A DNA stretch of 64,000 nucleotides from Rhodococcus sp. ARC_M6 (GTDB lineage: Bacteria > Actinomycetota > Actinomycetes > Mycobacteriales > Mycobacteriaceae), in NCBI RefSeq assembly GCF_022810305.1, contig NZ_JALGQH010000004.1, positions 248,001-312,000 on the forward strand. Reading direction: 5' to 3'. The position numbers were made by a program, and so were the translations under genes. This document shows positions 43,599 to 52,364 of this stretch, one piece after another; positions within the stretch are counted from its first letter, which is position 1; the number at the start of each line of letters is the position of its first letter. The notes below the pieces were generated by a model. It made no database searches, was not told the DNA's origin, and saw nothing but the letters and a program-made list of their open reading frames with translations.

Positions 43599-43802
43599 TC
43601 AGGTCGAGTAGTCGCGCAGCGTGAACACGAATCCGACTGCAATTGTCACTACCGCGGCGATGTAGACCGTGAACCGCAACCACACCGGCCCGACGTAACT
43701 GACTGTGATCGCGGCAGCCAGGGCGACGATGATCATGACCACGCCGTAGGCCGGTGTGCGTTGCGGATGTTCTCCGTGCCGATTCCCGGAAGTTCCCATC
43801 AT
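43599..43802 (-). CDS. Small membrane protein with two transmembrane helices
   Basis: 67 residues from the ATG at 43802: a short polar start, then two hydrophobic helices (VVMIIVALAAAITVSYVG and FTVYIAAVVTIAVGFVF), ending RDYST. The reading frame stays open further upstream with a plausible polar stretch, but no ribosome site is seen for either start, so the N-terminus is uncertain. It is divergent from the alcohol dehydrogenase gene. The function is unknown. Confidence 0.55.
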   Translation of the reverse strand: MMGTSGNRHGEHPQRTPAYGVVMIIVALAAAITVSYVGPVWLRFTVYIAAVVTIAVGFVFTLRDYST

Positions 43803-44035
43803 CAAAGTCTGCTCTGCGTCGGAAGGCGGGGGCAATGGCTGGAGCGAACGGTCCGAAAATCTGGTTGTCCCACTCAGTGGGTCATTCGGAAGTTGGGCGC
43901 CGCGCCGAAAGTGCAGCTCAATAGCGCGTCTGACCTGCGAATCTAAATCTTTCGTTAGAACACGTTCCAATTTCGGCCATTTGTGGCTATGGTCACAAAG
44001 AAAGATGCGGGTGTGCGAATGAAAGGTGAAGTGAC

Positions 44036-45163
44036 GTGAAGACCAAGGGTGCAATCCTGTGGGGCCTGGGCGAGAAGTGGTCCGTCGAGGAGATCGAGAT
44101 CGGCGAGCCGGTAGCCGGTGAAGTCCAGATCCGCATGGAAGCGGCCGGAATGTGCCACTCCGACCACCACATCGTCACCGGCGCAACGCCGATGGCGTCG
44201 TTCCCCGCAATGGGCGGACACGAAGGTTCCGGTGTGATCACCAAGGTCGGCGCGGAGGTCCACGGCCTCGAGGTCGGCGACCACGTCGTGCTGTCCTTCA
44301 TCCCCGCGTGTGGAACCTGTCCGGCATGTTCGGGCGGGCACCAGAATCTCTGCGACCTCGGCATGGGACTGCTCAGCGGCCAGGCGATCAGTGACGGCAC
44401 GTACCGAATCCAGGCTCGCGGCGAGAACGTGATCCCGATGTGCCTGCTCGGAACATTCTCTCCGTACATGGTTGTCAACCAGTCGTCCGTCGTGAAGATC
44501 GACAAGGACATTCCGTTCGAGGTTGCCGCGCTGGTCGGTTGCGGCGTTCCTACCGGTTGGGGATCGGCAACGCACATAGCCGACGTCAAGCCCGGTGAAG
44601 ACGTTGTCATCATGGGTGTCGGCGGCGTTGGCATCAGCGCGCTTCAGGGCGCTGTGGCCTCCGGTGCGCGCAAGATCTTCGCCATCGACCCGGTGCCGTG
44701 GAAGCGTGAGCAGGCTCTCAAGTTCGGTGCCACTCACGTCTACGAAAGTGCTGCGGCGGCAATCGAACCGATCATCAACGAAACTCACGGCCGCATGGCA
44801 CAGAAGACCATCATCACGGTCGGTGAGATGAAGGGTGAGTACGTCGAAGAAGCGATGATCCTGACCGCCAAGGCCGGCCGAGTTGTCGTCACGGCGATGG
44901 GTCACCTCGTGGATATGGACGTCAAGCTCAACCTGTTCCTGATGTCCATGCTGCAGAAGGATCTTCAGGGCAACATCTTCGGCGGCGGCAACGCTCGTCA
45001 GGACGTTCCGAACCTCCTTGCCATGTACAAGGCAGGCAAGCTCAACCTCGACGACATGATCACCCGGACGTACAGCCTCGAAGAGGTCAACGAGGGCTAC
45101 CAGGACATGCTGGACGGCAAGAACATCCGTGGCGTCATCCGTTACACCGAAGCTGACTGGTGA
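44036..45163 (+). CDS. NDMA-dependent alcohol dehydrogenase (zinc type)
   Basis: 375-residue medium-chain dehydrogenase with tightly bound NAD and nicotinoprotein character, named after the artificial electron acceptor NDMA. Zinc ligands are C39 in GMCHSDHH, the GHEGSG box and the structural CGTCPACSGGHQNLC; the nucleotide fold has VVIMGVGGVGISALQGA. The run GMGLLSGQAISDGTYRIQ is typical of the actinobacterial NDMA-dependent group (Rv3086/AdhD-like), which oxidises alcohols and aldehydes. The natural redox partner (mycofactocin) is known for this group but its genes are not in the window. Confidence 0.9.
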   Translation: MKTKGAILWGLGEKWSVEEIEIGEPVAGEVQIRMEAAGMCHSDHHIVTGATPMASFPAMGGHEGSGVITKVGAEVHGLEVGDHVVLSFIPACGTCPACSGGHQNLCDLGMGLLSGQAISDGTYRIQARGENVIPMCLLGTFSPYMVVNQSSVVKIDKDIPFEVAALVGCGVPTGWGSATHIADVKPGEDVVIMGVGGVGISALQGAVASGARKIFAIDPVPWKREQALKFGATHVYESAAAAIEPIINETHGRMAQKTIITVGEMKGEYVEEAMILTAKAGRVVVTAMGHLVDMDVKLNLFLMSMLQKDLQGNIFGGGNARQDVPNLLAMYKAGKLNLDDMITRTYSLEEVNEGYQDMLDGKNIRGVIRYTEADW

Positions 45164-45200
45164 TCAGTTAACTGAAATCAGGGGCCAGTAGTCTGATCGA

Positions 45201-46025
45201 GTGCACAGTCTTGACGTAATCGATCAGTGGCCGGTCGACCATGCGGTAGCGGTCGTCCTCTCGGGAAAGAATTCCGACGAGGGCGGCCGCTTTCCTGCGT
45301 TCCACGGCGATCAGCACCGAGTATTCCCCTTGGCGTCGGTGACAAAACCGTTGTGTGCGTACGCAATTCTTGTTGCCGTCGAAGAAGGTGCAGTCGAGCT
45401 TGATCAGCCGGCGGGTCCCGAAGGTTCCACCGTTCGCCATCTGCTGGCGCACGCGTCGGGGTTGGCTTTCGGGGAGCGGAAGGTCCAGGCGCCCGTCGCA
45501 TCGAAGCGCATCTATTCGAGTGCGGGGTTCGAGGTGCTCGCAGAGTTGATCGAGAGCGAGACGGCGATACCTTTTGCCGACTATCTGGCCGAGGCAGTCT
45601 TCGAACCGTTGCAGATGACCACGGCAGAATTAGTGGGACCGGCGGGGCACGGAGCCCAGGCGTCGGCCGAGGATCTGTCGAAGTTCGCTGCAGAGCTACT
45701 CGCTCCGACGCTGATTTCGACGCAGACGCACAAAGCGGCGACTTCGGTGCAGTTTCCTGGCCTGAACGGAATTTTGCCGGGATACGGCTCCCAGCGTCCC
45801 AACGACTGGGGTTTGGGTTTCGAGATTCGAGGTCACAAGAATCCGCACTGGACCGGTCTGGCGAATTCCGAGGCCACGTACGGTCACTTCGGTCAGTCGG
45901 GAACTTTCCTGTGGGTGGATCCGAGTATCGACCTGGCGTGCGTCGTTCTTACCGATCGACCATTCGGAGACTGGGCCAAGCCGTTATGGACCGAAGTGTC
46001 CGATCGCGTAATAGCGGGGAAATAG
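45201..46025 (+). CDS. Serine hydrolase of the beta-lactamase family
   Basis: 274 residues. SxxK is in PLASVTKPLCAYA, a YSS motif stands in RIYSSAGFEVLAEL at the YxN place, and HFGQSGTFLWVDP is the third motif. No signal peptide. It starts with GTG 45201, 37 bases behind the alcohol dehydrogenase gene. Many such genes encode D-alanyl-D-alanine-type or esterase-type enzymes; which applies here is unknown. It differs from the similar gene at 19931 in length and loops. Confidence 0.85.
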   Translation: MHSLDVIDQWPVDHAVAVVLSGKNSDEGGRFPAFHGDQHRVFPLASVTKPLCAYAILVAVEEGAVELDQPAGPEGSTVRHLLAHASGLAFGERKVQAPVASKRIYSSAGFEVLAELIESETAIPFADYLAEAVFEPLQMTTAELVGPAGHGAQASAEDLSKFAAELLAPTLISTQTHKAATSVQFPGLNGILPGYGSQRPNDWGLGFEIRGHKNPHWTGLANSEATYGHFGQSGTFLWVDPSIDLACVVLTDRPFGDWAKPLWTEVSDRVIAGK

Positions 46026-46163
46026 CAGACAAATAGGGAACAATTTTCTCTCGTTTCACTAGCGCAACATGGGCATCACAGGCACACTGTTCAATCGAGC
46101 CTGCTTCACAAACTCGGCAGAGGTCGTTGGGGAAGACGTCCCTCGTCGAAGCAGGAGGCTCGT

Positions 46164-46670
46164 GTGCAACCGAATCACCTCGCGGATCTGACGGCTGGTG
46201 TGGTCTACATCCACTCGTCACCCGCTGCGTTATGCCCGCACGTGGATTGGGCCTTGTCCGCCACGTTGGCAAGTCCTGCCAAGTTGAGGTGGACTTCTCA
46301 GCCGGCAGACAACGGACTGCTTCGTGCAACAACGGATTGGTCCGGTCCCGTCGGAACCGGTGCCAGACTGGTTGATTCGCTGCGCGTGTGGCCGATGCTC
46401 AGATTCGAGGTCACCGAGGACGCCAGCAGCGGGGTGGACGGCGAACGCTACAGCCATGTACCTGGGCTTGGGCTGTGGCGTGGGTCCACCAGTGCAAACG
46501 GTGATGTGATGGTCGGTGAGATGCGACTGAGATCCATCATGAAAGCGGGCGGCGACATCGTGGCCGAGATCGATCGCGCGATGGGCGCGCCCTGGGATGA
46601 AGAGTTGGAACCGTACCGAAGCTCCGGTGAGGGCGCAGAGGTGATGTGGCTACACCGTCGAGTGAGCTGA
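46164..46670 (+). CDS. DUF3145 protein
   Basis: 168 residues of the actinobacterial DUF3145 family, starting with GTG 46164. Conserved features are the start DLTAGVVYIHSSPAALCPHV and the end EGAEVMWLHRRVS, where the residues between contain DWALSATLASP. Family members are always short and cytosolic, and none has an assigned function that I know of. It is separated from accD6 by a strong bidirectional terminator. Confidence 0.85.
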   Translation: MQPNHLADLTAGVVYIHSSPAALCPHVDWALSATLASPAKLRWTSQPADNGLLRATTDWSGPVGTGARLVDSLRVWPMLRFEVTEDASSGVDGERYSHVPGLGLWRGSTSANGDVMVGEMRLRSIMKAGGDIVAEIDRAMGAPWDEELEPYRSSGEGAEVMWLHRRVS

Positions 46671-46676
46671 TGTGAA

Positions 46677-46716
46677 CGTGGAGGGCGGGCCGCTGATCAG
46701 CGGCCCGCCCTCCACG
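46677..46716. terminator. Bidirectional terminator between DUF3145 and accD6
   Basis: An 18-base perfect stem (arms 46677-46694 and 46699-46716, ending GGGCCGCT and AGCGGCCC) with loop GATC. It lies six bases behind the DUF3145 stop and five before the accD6 stop, so it serves both convergent genes. Confidence 0.9.
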
Positions 46717-46720
46717 TTTC

Positions 46721-48154
46721 TCACAACGGAATGTTCTTGTGGCTTCCACGTACGTTCGGTGCGGCAGCAAGAGCCGCCGTGACAATGCTGCGAGTCTTGG
46801 CGGGATCGATTTCTCGATCGACCACACCGATTTCGACGGCCCGATCCACGCCACCGGCAATGGCTTCGTGCTCGGCTGCGAGTCGATCGTGCAAGGTCTC
46901 ACGCTCGTCGTCGGGTGTGGCGGCCAGGGCACGCTTGTGCAGGATCCCCACAGCGGCCTTGGCTCCCATGACAGCAACTTCGGAATTCGGCCACGCAAAC
47001 ACGGCGGTTGCGCCGAGTGCGCGGGAATTCATCGCGATGTAAGCGCCGCCGTAGATCTTTCGGGTGACCACAGTGACGCGGGGAACTGTGGCTTCAGCGA
47101 AGGCGTGCAATAGTTTTGCGCCGCGTCGGACAACGCCTTCCCATTCCATCGACACACCCGGCAGGTAGCCCGGGACATCGACGACAACCACCAGCGGAAC
47201 TCCGAATGCGTTGCACAAGCGTACGAACCGCGCCGACTTCTCAGCACTCTCGGAATTGAGGCATCCGCCCAGACGCAGCGGATTGTTGGCGATGACGCCG
47301 ACAGTGCGGCCGGCCATCCGGCCGAATCCGGTCACGATGCTGCGTGCGTAATTACCTTGCAGCTCTTCGAAACTCGACTCACCCTCGACGTTGTCGAGTA
47401 GTTCGTGGACGATCGGGCGCACGTCGTAGGCGCGTTTCGCCGACGCCGGCATCATGGCCCGCAGATCGGAATCGCCGAGTTCGGCAGCACGCTGATCGAA
47501 CGTGCCCTGCTCACAAAGCATGGAGACGAGTCGTCGGGCACGGTGTAGAGCGTCGGACTCGTCGTGTGCGGCGATGTGTGCGACACCGGACTTCTTGGTG
47601 TGGGTGTCGGGTCCGCCGAGTGAGACCATGTCGACCTGTTCGCCGGTGACGCTGCGTACGACGTCGGGGCCGGTGACAAAAACTCGACCTTCGGGCGCCA
47701 TGATGACGACGTCGGTCAACGCCGGACCGTAGGCGGCTCCGCCGGCGGCAAAGCCCAGAACTACAGAGATTTGGGGGATCAGGCCCGACGCGCGGACCAT
47801 CGCCTCGAAAACAAGTCCGACGGCATGGAGGGCTTCGACGCCCTCGGCCAGACGGGCGCCACCGGAATGCCAGAGGCCCACGATGGGAGTCTGCTCGTCG
47901 ATGGCGGTATTGATCGCGCTGACAAGATGTTTGCATCCATCGACGCCCATAGCGCCGCCCATGACGGTGGCATCCGAGCAGTAAGCGATAGTGCGAATAC
48001 CGTCGATCATCCCGGATGCCGCGAGGACACCGGATTTGTCACGGGGGTGGAGAGGAACGGTAGTTCCCGGATCGAACAGATTCTCCAGGCGCGCAAGGGG
48101 ATCGCGTGGGTCTGTCGACGATTCGGACTTTGTCACGGGGGCCAGAATGGTCAT
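46721..48154 (-). CDS. accD6: Acyl-CoA carboxylase beta subunit AccD6
   Basis: Carboxyltransferase of the acetyl/propionyl-CoA carboxylase that supplies malonyl-CoA to FAS, 477 residues. N- and C-terminal crotonase-type domains are clear: GLWHSGGARLAEGVEAL, VLGFAAGGAAYGPALTD, VVVVDVPGYLPGVSMEWEG and TVVTRKIYGGAYIAMNSRAL. The ATG at 48154 is preceded by AGGAGG five bases away. It is the last gene of the fabD-acpM-kas-accD6 block, as Rv2247 is in M. tuberculosis, and lies 103 bases behind the KAS gene. A partner alpha subunit (AccA3) must be elsewhere. Confidence 0.94.
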   Translation of the reverse strand: MTILAPVTKSESSTDPRDPLARLENLFDPGTTVPLHPRDKSGVLAASGMIDGIRTIAYCSDATVMGGAMGVDGCKHLVSAINTAIDEQTPIVGLWHSGGARLAEGVEALHAVGLVFEAMVRASGLIPQISVVLGFAAGGAAYGPALTDVVIMAPEGRVFVTGPDVVRSVTGEQVDMVSLGGPDTHTKKSGVAHIAAHDESDALHRARRLVSMLCEQGTFDQRAAELGDSDLRAMMPASAKRAYDVRPIVHELLDNVEGESSFEELQGNYARSIVTGFGRMAGRTVGVIANNPLRLGGCLNSESAEKSARFVRLCNAFGVPLVVVVDVPGYLPGVSMEWEGVVRRGAKLLHAFAEATVPRVTVVTRKIYGGAYIAMNSRALGATAVFAWPNSEVAVMGAKAAVGILHKRALAATPDDERETLHDRLAAEHEAIAGGVDRAVEIGVVDREIDPAKTRSIVTAALAAAPNVRGSHKNIPL

Positions 48155-48257
48155 CGCGTCCTCCTTCAATTACGTGCCTTCGGGTTAATTGCCGATCGGT
48201 GTGCCCGCGGGCGACGCTGTGATCGTGGCGTCACCCGCGGACAGGTGCAACGACTGG

Positions 48258-49508
48258 CTATGCCCGGCCGAAAGCGAGCGCAACATTGTGCCCACCGAAA
48301 CCGAACGAGTTGTTCAGTGCGAAATCGAAGCTGCCGGTTCGGGCTTCGCCCTTGACGACATCGAGATCGATTTCTGGATCCTGGTTGTCGAGATTGAGCG
48401 TCGGCGGAATGATTCCGTCGCGCACAGCCAGAACCGTCAGGACAGATTCGAGAGCGCCGACAGCGCCGATCGAGTGTCCCAGCGCGGATTTCGGTCCGTA
48501 CACCGCAGCGTGATTGCCCACTGCGGAATTGATTGCCGCAGCCTCTGCGATGTCGCCGATCGGCGTCGCAGTGGCGTGAGCATTGATGTGCTTGATATCC
48601 GACTTCGTCAGACCCGCCATCTCGATCGCGCGAGTCATCGCTCGCGCCGCGCCCAGCCCTTCGGGATGTGGTGCCACGATGTGATAGCCGTCGGAAGTGA
48701 TTCCGGAGCCCAACAGGCGAGCATGAATCGTAGCTCCACGTGCCTTGGCATGTTCCTCGGTTTCGAGGATCATGAGAGCGCCGGCTTCTCCGAACACAAA
48801 ACCGTCGCGGTCCTTGTCGAAAGGACGTGAAGCCGCAGTCGGGTTCTCGTTGTTGGTGCTCATCGCGCGCATCATGGCAAAGCTCGCGATGGGCACGGCG
48901 TCGATGAAACTCTCGACACCGCCGGCCACCACCATGTCCACGTCACCCATGACCAGCATGCGGTGAGCGTGAGCGATGGCTTCGGAACCGGACGAGCAGG
49001 CGGAGACGGGAGTGATGACGCCGCCGCGAGCGCCGAGTTCGAGGCCCACTGTCGCAGCCGGTCCGTTAGGCATGACCATCTGCACCGAGAACGGGGACAC
49101 CTTTCGGTAGCCTCCGCTTCGGAGCTTGTCGACCGCGTCGATCAGCGTGTCGCCGCCGCCGAGTCCGGTGCCGATAACAACCGCGAGGCGGTCCTTGTCG
49201 ACCTCGGGACTACCGGCGTTGCTCCACGCTGTGCGGCCGAGGGTGAGCGCGAGGCGCTCGACCCAGCTCATCCGTCGGATTTCAACTCGCGAGAGGCCCT
49301 CGTCCGGTGAAACTTTGAGGTGCCCGCCGATGCGAATCGGAAGATCGAATTCTTCGATGAACGGATCGTCGAGGACTCCGATGCCGCTTTCGCCGGCGAG
49401 CAGTGCCTTCCACGTGCCATCCACATCACCAGCCACCGACGTCGAAGTCGCGAGGCTCGTGACTACGATGTCGGGAAATTTCCCCCTGCGGGTAGAAGCG
49501 GAAGTCAC
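48258..49508 (-). CDS. kasA: Beta-ketoacyl-ACP synthase II of FAS-II (KasA-like)
   Basis: Condensing enzyme elongating acyl-ACP for mycolic acid precursors, 416 residues. The triad is clear: cysteine in [14 protein letters not shown], histidine in [13 protein letters not shown] and histidine in [15 protein letters not shown]. The GTG at 49508 is taken from the KasA N-terminus; the much longer frame upstream would cover acpM and is not real. Only one KAS gene stands here, whereas M. tuberculosis has kasA and kasB, in keeping with the shorter mycolic acids of Rhodococcus-like organisms. Seven bases separate it from acpM. Confidence 0.94.
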   Translation of the reverse strand: MTSASTRRGKFPDIVVTSLATSTSVAGDVDGTWKALLAGESGIGVLDDPFIEEFDLPIRIGGHLKVSPDEGLSRVEIRRMSWVERLALTLGRTAWSNAGSPEVDKDRLAVVIGTGLGGGDTLIDAVDKLRSGGYRKVSPFSVQMVMPNGPAATVGLELGARGGVITPVSACSSGSEAIAHAHRMLVMGDVDMVVAGGVESFIDAVPIASFAMMRAMSTNNENPTAASRPFDKDRDGFVFGEAGALMILETEEHAKARGATIHARLLGSGITSDGYHIVAPHPEGLGAARAMTRAIEMAGLTKSDIKHINAHATATPIGDIAEAAAINSAVGNHAAVYGPKSALGHSIGAVGALESVLTVLAVRDGIIPPTLNLDNQDPEIDLDVVKGEARTGSFDFALNNSFGFGGHNVALAFGRA

Positions 49509-49515
49509 GGTCGGC

Positions 49516-49791
49516 TCACTCTGCGTTCTTGGCTTCGGCGCCTTCGGCTTCGAGCTTCTGAATGTAGGCAACGATGTCGCCGACGGTGCGCAGGCCTGCA
49601 AGATCCTCATCCGGAACCTTGACGCCGTACTTGTCTTCGGTCTGGACAGCGATCTCGACCATGGACAGGGAATCAATATCGAGGTCGTCCACGAAGGACT
49701 TGTCAGCGGTGACCTCGGAAGGCTCGATACCGGTGACCTCCTCGACGATCTGGCCGAGTTCCGCGATGATTTCTTCCTGAGTGTGGGCCAC
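49516..49791 (-). CDS. acpM: Acyl carrier protein AcpM
   Basis: 91 residues. The phosphopantetheine serine is in [15 protein letters not shown]. The C-terminal tail [15 protein letters not shown] is shorter than the M. tuberculosis AcpM extension. Carries acyl chains for the FAS-II enzymes coded around it. It stands between fabD (81 bases upstream) and kasA. Confidence 0.96.
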   Translation of the reverse strand: MAHTQEEIIAELGQIVEEVTGIEPSEVTADKSFVDDLDIDSLSMVEIAVQTEDKYGVKVPDEDLAGLRTVGDIVAYIQKLEAEGAEAKNAE

Positions 49792-49872
49792 TGGTGTGGC
49801 TCCCTTCTTGATCGATTGAGGTAGTGCGCCACGTTCAGCGTTAGGCAGCTGAACGTGGGTGGAGCGCTCGGA

Positions 49873-50781
49873 CTACGGCTGTCCGGGCAGTTCGGAGATA
49901 TCCTCCGGGTTCTTGAGGGCCAACGTCGGCGTGCCACGCATTTCACGCTTGGCGATACCGACGAGGGCTCCAGCAGGCGGCAACTCCACGACCAGGGTGA
50001 CTTCGGCAGACCGCAGCGATGCGGAGCAGAGTTCCCAGCGGACGGGGCGGGTTACCTGAGCAGCAAGTTTGGCAAGTGCATCGGCACCGGAGGTGACCGG
50101 CAATCCGTCCGAATTGGAGAGCAAAGTCCTTATCGGATCGGAAGGCGTGACCTTGGCGGCAGCGGCTGCGACTGCGTCCTGAGCCGGAGCCATGAACCGC
50201 GTGTGGAACGCGCCGGCGACGGGAAGCGCGCGCACCCGAGCTTTGGCGGGCGCGTTGGCCGCGAGTTCTGCCAGTGCAGTGAGAAGACCTGCTGCGACGA
50301 TCTGACCAGCGGCATTGCGGTTGGCTGCCTCCAGGCCGAGTTCCTCGATGCGTGCCAGAACTTCAGCTTCGTCGCCGCCGAGAACGGCTGACATACCCGT
50401 CGGTTCGAGGGCGCAGGCCTTGGCCATCTCGGCACCGCGAACGGCAGCGAGTGCGACGGCATCGTCAGCGGAGATGACGCCGGCGATAGCGGCTGCGGCG
50501 AGTTCGCCCACGGAGTGGCCGGCTGCGATCACATCGGAGCCGAGCAGGCCCCGTGATTCGATTTCCTCGTAGGCGAGGAGGGCAGCTGCAACGACGAGCG
50601 GCTGAGTGACCGACGTATCGGTGATCTCCTCGGCTGTTGCGGTAGTGCCGAGGCGGACGAGGTCCAAGCCCGCGGCTTTCGACCACAGTTCAAGACGGTC
50701 TTGCGCGCCGGGCAGCGTCAACCATGGGCTGAGCATGCCGGGTGTCTGAGAGCCCTGTCCTGGGGCGAGCAACGAAATCAC
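49873..50781 (-). CDS. fabD: Malonyl-CoA:ACP transacylase
   Basis: 302 residues; passes malonyl groups from CoA to AcpM. The GHSVGE nucleophile motif is at about residues 88-93, and [13 protein letters not shown] at the start and [11 protein letters not shown] later are typical. First gene of the FAS-II operon. It begins with GTG 50781. A palindrome at 50848-50866 lies 67 bases upstream and is a likely FasR site. The FasR gene follows the same direction upstream. Confidence 0.93.
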   Translation of the reverse strand: MISLLAPGQGSQTPGMLSPWLTLPGAQDRLELWSKAAGLDLVRLGTTATAEEITDTSVTQPLVVAAALLAYEEIESRGLLGSDVIAAGHSVGELAAAAIAGVISADDAVALAAVRGAEMAKACALEPTGMSAVLGGDEAEVLARIEELGLEAANRNAAGQIVAAGLLTALAELAANAPAKARVRALPVAGAFHTRFMAPAQDAVAAAAAKVTPSDPIRTLLSNSDGLPVTSGADALAKLAAQVTRPVRWELCSASLRSAEVTLVVELPPAGALVGIAKREMRGTPTLALKNPEDISELPGQP

Positions 50782-50847
50782 TTACTAAGAGAACACTGCG
50801 CGGAGCCGCCTGCGAGATGTCGGTCGCGATGAACTCTGCTGGCACGT

Positions 50848-50866
50848 TTTGTAGGTTTCCCACAAA
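50848..50866. promoter_or_regulatory. Probable FasR operator upstream of fabD
   Basis: 19-base imperfect palindrome TTTGTAGGTTTCCCACAAA: TTTGT/ACAAA outer arms with AGG/CCC next to them, one mismatch. It stands 67 bases before the fabD start, downstream of the fasR gene, where a fatty-acid-synthesis regulator would bind. No consensus was checked. Confidence 0.5.
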
Positions 50867-50923
50867 TTCCCACGTCGCGGTCCGCCATCGGAATTGGACG
50901 CCGAAGAGTTACATCCCGGTTCG

Positions 50924-52267
50924 TCACACTGTGAAGGTTGTGACCGGAGTTACCAATTTGTCCACTTTGTTGTCGATTTGCGTCAATCGGCCCACGGTAG
51001 CTGCTATACGCAATACGTATGCATCGCGCGGATTTGTAGGATCCCGACCGGTCACCTCGGTAATTCTTTTGAGTCGATACCGAACGGTATTTGGATGAAC
51101 AAACAGCTGACGTGCGCAAGTCTCAACCGCACCTCCACAGTCGAGATAGGTGTCCAAAGTGTCGGTCAAGACGGTGCCGCTCGCAGCTAAAGGCGTGACG
51201 AGATGATCCTGCAGGGCATCGACCGCGGCCTGGTCGCCCAACAGTGCGCGTTCGGGCAGTAGCTCCGTCGCAAACACGGGGCGTGGAGCACCCCGCCACC
51301 CGGCGACAGCCTTGATTCCGGCCAGCGCCTCGGACGCACTGAAATGTGCAGCGCTCAACGTCGGTGTGGTCGGGCCGATCACGACAGGTCCGTCGGCGAA
51401 GTTCTTCAACAGATCCTGAATAAATTCACTCTCTTCGGATTTACTGCTGACGTCGCCACTGACAATCATCACGAGGCGACTGCCCTGAACGACAGCGAGC
51501 ACCGCGCGACCATGAGTTGCGGCAGTGGAGTGAACATTTCCAGCGACCGATACCCGTTCATCCGGCGGCGGCGACCCGACAATGACGGTGGCAGGAGCTG
51601 TTGCGTCCCAATTGAGAGTTGCTGCTCGCGAAAGCATGTCCGAACCGGTATCGCCCCGGACAACGGCGTCGACGACCAACGCTTCCAATCGGGTATCCAG
51701 AGCGCCACGAGATTCGGCAGCGCTCGCGTACACGGTCGCAGCCGCGAATCCGAGCTCGCGGCCGTATCTCAGGACAGCTTCCGTCAAAGCAATGAGTTGC
51801 TGGTCGTTGCGGGCGAGCGCCGGCAGCCACTTCTCGAAGAATTCCATCGCGACTCGGACCATGTCGACGGTCTGCCGCAGAGTGAGGCGGCGTGCCAAAT
51901 CCTGGGGGATGACGGGAAAGGACTCGTACCCGAAGCTGATCTCCGAATCCAACTGCTTGAGCCACTCCAGGAAATTTACCACCGACGTTTGCACCAGCAA
52001 CTGAACATCGGCGCGCTGGGATGCGTCGAGACTGTCGAAGAATGGAAGTTCCTCTTCCATCACCGTCACAGCCTCGGTGGCCAGACGGCCGGAAAACTGC
52101 TTGACGCGGCGCAGCAATGCGTCCGGCAGTGGATCACGAACTTGGCGACGCTTGGACAGCGAAGCCTGCAAACCGGAAGTAGACGGACGAATTCTCCGTA
52201 CCCCGACTTCAGGCACGCCGGCTTCGGCTGCTGCGACTCCAGATTTAGGGGAATCAGGTTCGTGCAT
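50924..52267 (-). CDS. fasR: FasR-type transcriptional regulator of fatty acid synthesis (PucR/CdaR family)
   Basis: 447 residues: an N-terminal effector domain, a GGDEF-like middle part and a C-terminal PucR helix-turn-helix (LDCGGAVETCARQLFVHPNT followed by VRYRLKRITEVTGRDP). The gene lies directly before fabD, as Rv2242 in M. tuberculosis and FasR in Streptomyces, which activate the FAS-II operon and respond to acyl-CoA. The N-terminal 60 residues are rich in charged and polar residues. ATG 52267 is 97 bases behind the aceE stop. Confidence 0.85.
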   Translation of the reverse strand: MHEPDSPKSGVAAAEAGVPEVGVRRIRPSTSGLQASLSKRRQVRDPLPDALLRRVKQFSGRLATEAVTVMEEELPFFDSLDASQRADVQLLVQTSVVNFLEWLKQLDSEISFGYESFPVIPQDLARRLTLRQTVDMVRVAMEFFEKWLPALARNDQQLIALTEAVLRYGRELGFAAATVYASAAESRGALDTRLEALVVDAVVRGDTGSDMLSRAATLNWDATAPATVIVGSPPPDERVSVAGNVHSTAATHGRAVLAVVQGSRLVMIVSGDVSSKSEESEFIQDLLKNFADGPVVIGPTTPTLSAAHFSASEALAGIKAVAGWRGAPRPVFATELLPERALLGDQAAVDALQDHLVTPLAASGTVLTDTLDTYLDCGGAVETCARQLFVHPNTVRYRLKRITEVTGRDPTNPRDAYVLRIAATVGRLTQIDNKVDKLVTPVTTFTV

Positions 52268-52364
52268 GCTGCAAAACTTACGCCCATCGCTGTGGATGTC
52301 GCGAGGCTGTAGATGCCTCGAGGAAACCCGCAGCGATGGGCGCTGGTAGTTCGAGCGGTGAAAC

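Noticed and set aside
43367-43624. Plus-strand frame of 85 codons between the lipoprotein and membrane protein genes
   Set aside because: It crosses the strong inverted repeat and the end of the opposite gene, without a ribosome site or recognisable domain.
48258-49946. 562-codon version of the KAS gene
   Set aside because: The extra 146 codons lie over acpM in another frame; the GTG at 49508 matches the KasA N-terminus.
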